This document shows, piece after piece, positions 5,579 through 5,622 of a stretch of 5,622 nucleotides of DNA (the stretch's first letter is position 1; each line of letters begins with the position of its first letter). This DNA comes from CAZTVN01 sp964617145 (GTDB lineage Bacteria; Patescibacteriota; Gracilibacteria; UBA1369; JACRIC01), in the NCBI GenBank assembly GCA_964617145.1, contig CAZTVN010000067.1, positions 1 to 5,622 on the forward strand, given 5' to 3'. The translations under genes were made by a program, and so were the position numbers. The notes under the pieces were generated by a model. It was not told the DNA's origin and made no database searches. It was given only the letters and a program-made list of their open reading frames with translations.

Positions 5579-5622
5579 CTTTTCTGGTGTCCGTTATTTG
5601 TAATTTCTGAAATAGAAGAGTA

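Overview
The window reads as a short stretch of chromosome from an AT-rich bacterium (roughly 38-40% GC in the lines I counted), most likely an uncultivated member of the Candidate Phyla Radiation (Patescibacteria), perhaps Peregrinibacteria or a relative. This placement is inference from memory of that group. It rests on a large chromosomal VirD4/TraG-like ATPase next to an LCP protein with the short 'VG-x6-DT' active-site loop, start codons without clear Shine-Dalgarno motifs, and compact spacing. The genetic code appears standard: all three large genes stop at TGA and none has an internal TGA, which argues against the UGA=Gly code of Gracilibacteria and Absconditabacteria.

Layout. Positions 1-255 hold no convincing gene. 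The first ~120 bases are about 50% GC, start with a perfect 12-bp inverted repeat, and can fold further into nested hairpins ending in a T run. The rest is AT-rich leader DNA before purA. Positions 256-1563 (+) encode adenylosuccinate synthetase (PurA) with every signature motif intact. A 98-base gap with a plausible promoter follows. Positions 1662-4181 (+) encode an 839-residue single-pass membrane ATPase of the VirD4/TraG coupling-protein class. After 34 bases, positions 4216-5409 (+) encode a 397-residue LytR-CpsA-Psr (LCP) cell-envelope glycopolymer transferase with a long coiled-coil stalk; it is probably co-transcribed with the ATPase gene. Convergent to it, positions 5416-5493 (-) carry a 25-codon ORF for a tiny single-helix membrane peptide. 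Behind that ORF lies a good promoter (TTGCAA, 17 bp, TATAGT) with a small dyad over the predicted start site. The final ~130 bases are intergenic and may also hold a weak divergent promoter for a gene beyond the window.

How the genes relate. PurA is housekeeping (IMP to adenylosuccinate, the branch towards AMP) and stands alone here. The ATPase and LCP genes are both envelope proteins, so their pairing suggests a surface function, for example export or DNA movement across the envelope plus wall or polymer attachment. No relaxase, VirB4, pilin or other conjugation gene is visible, so a full transfer system cannot be claimed. No mobile element, CRISPR array, tRNA or rRNA was found.
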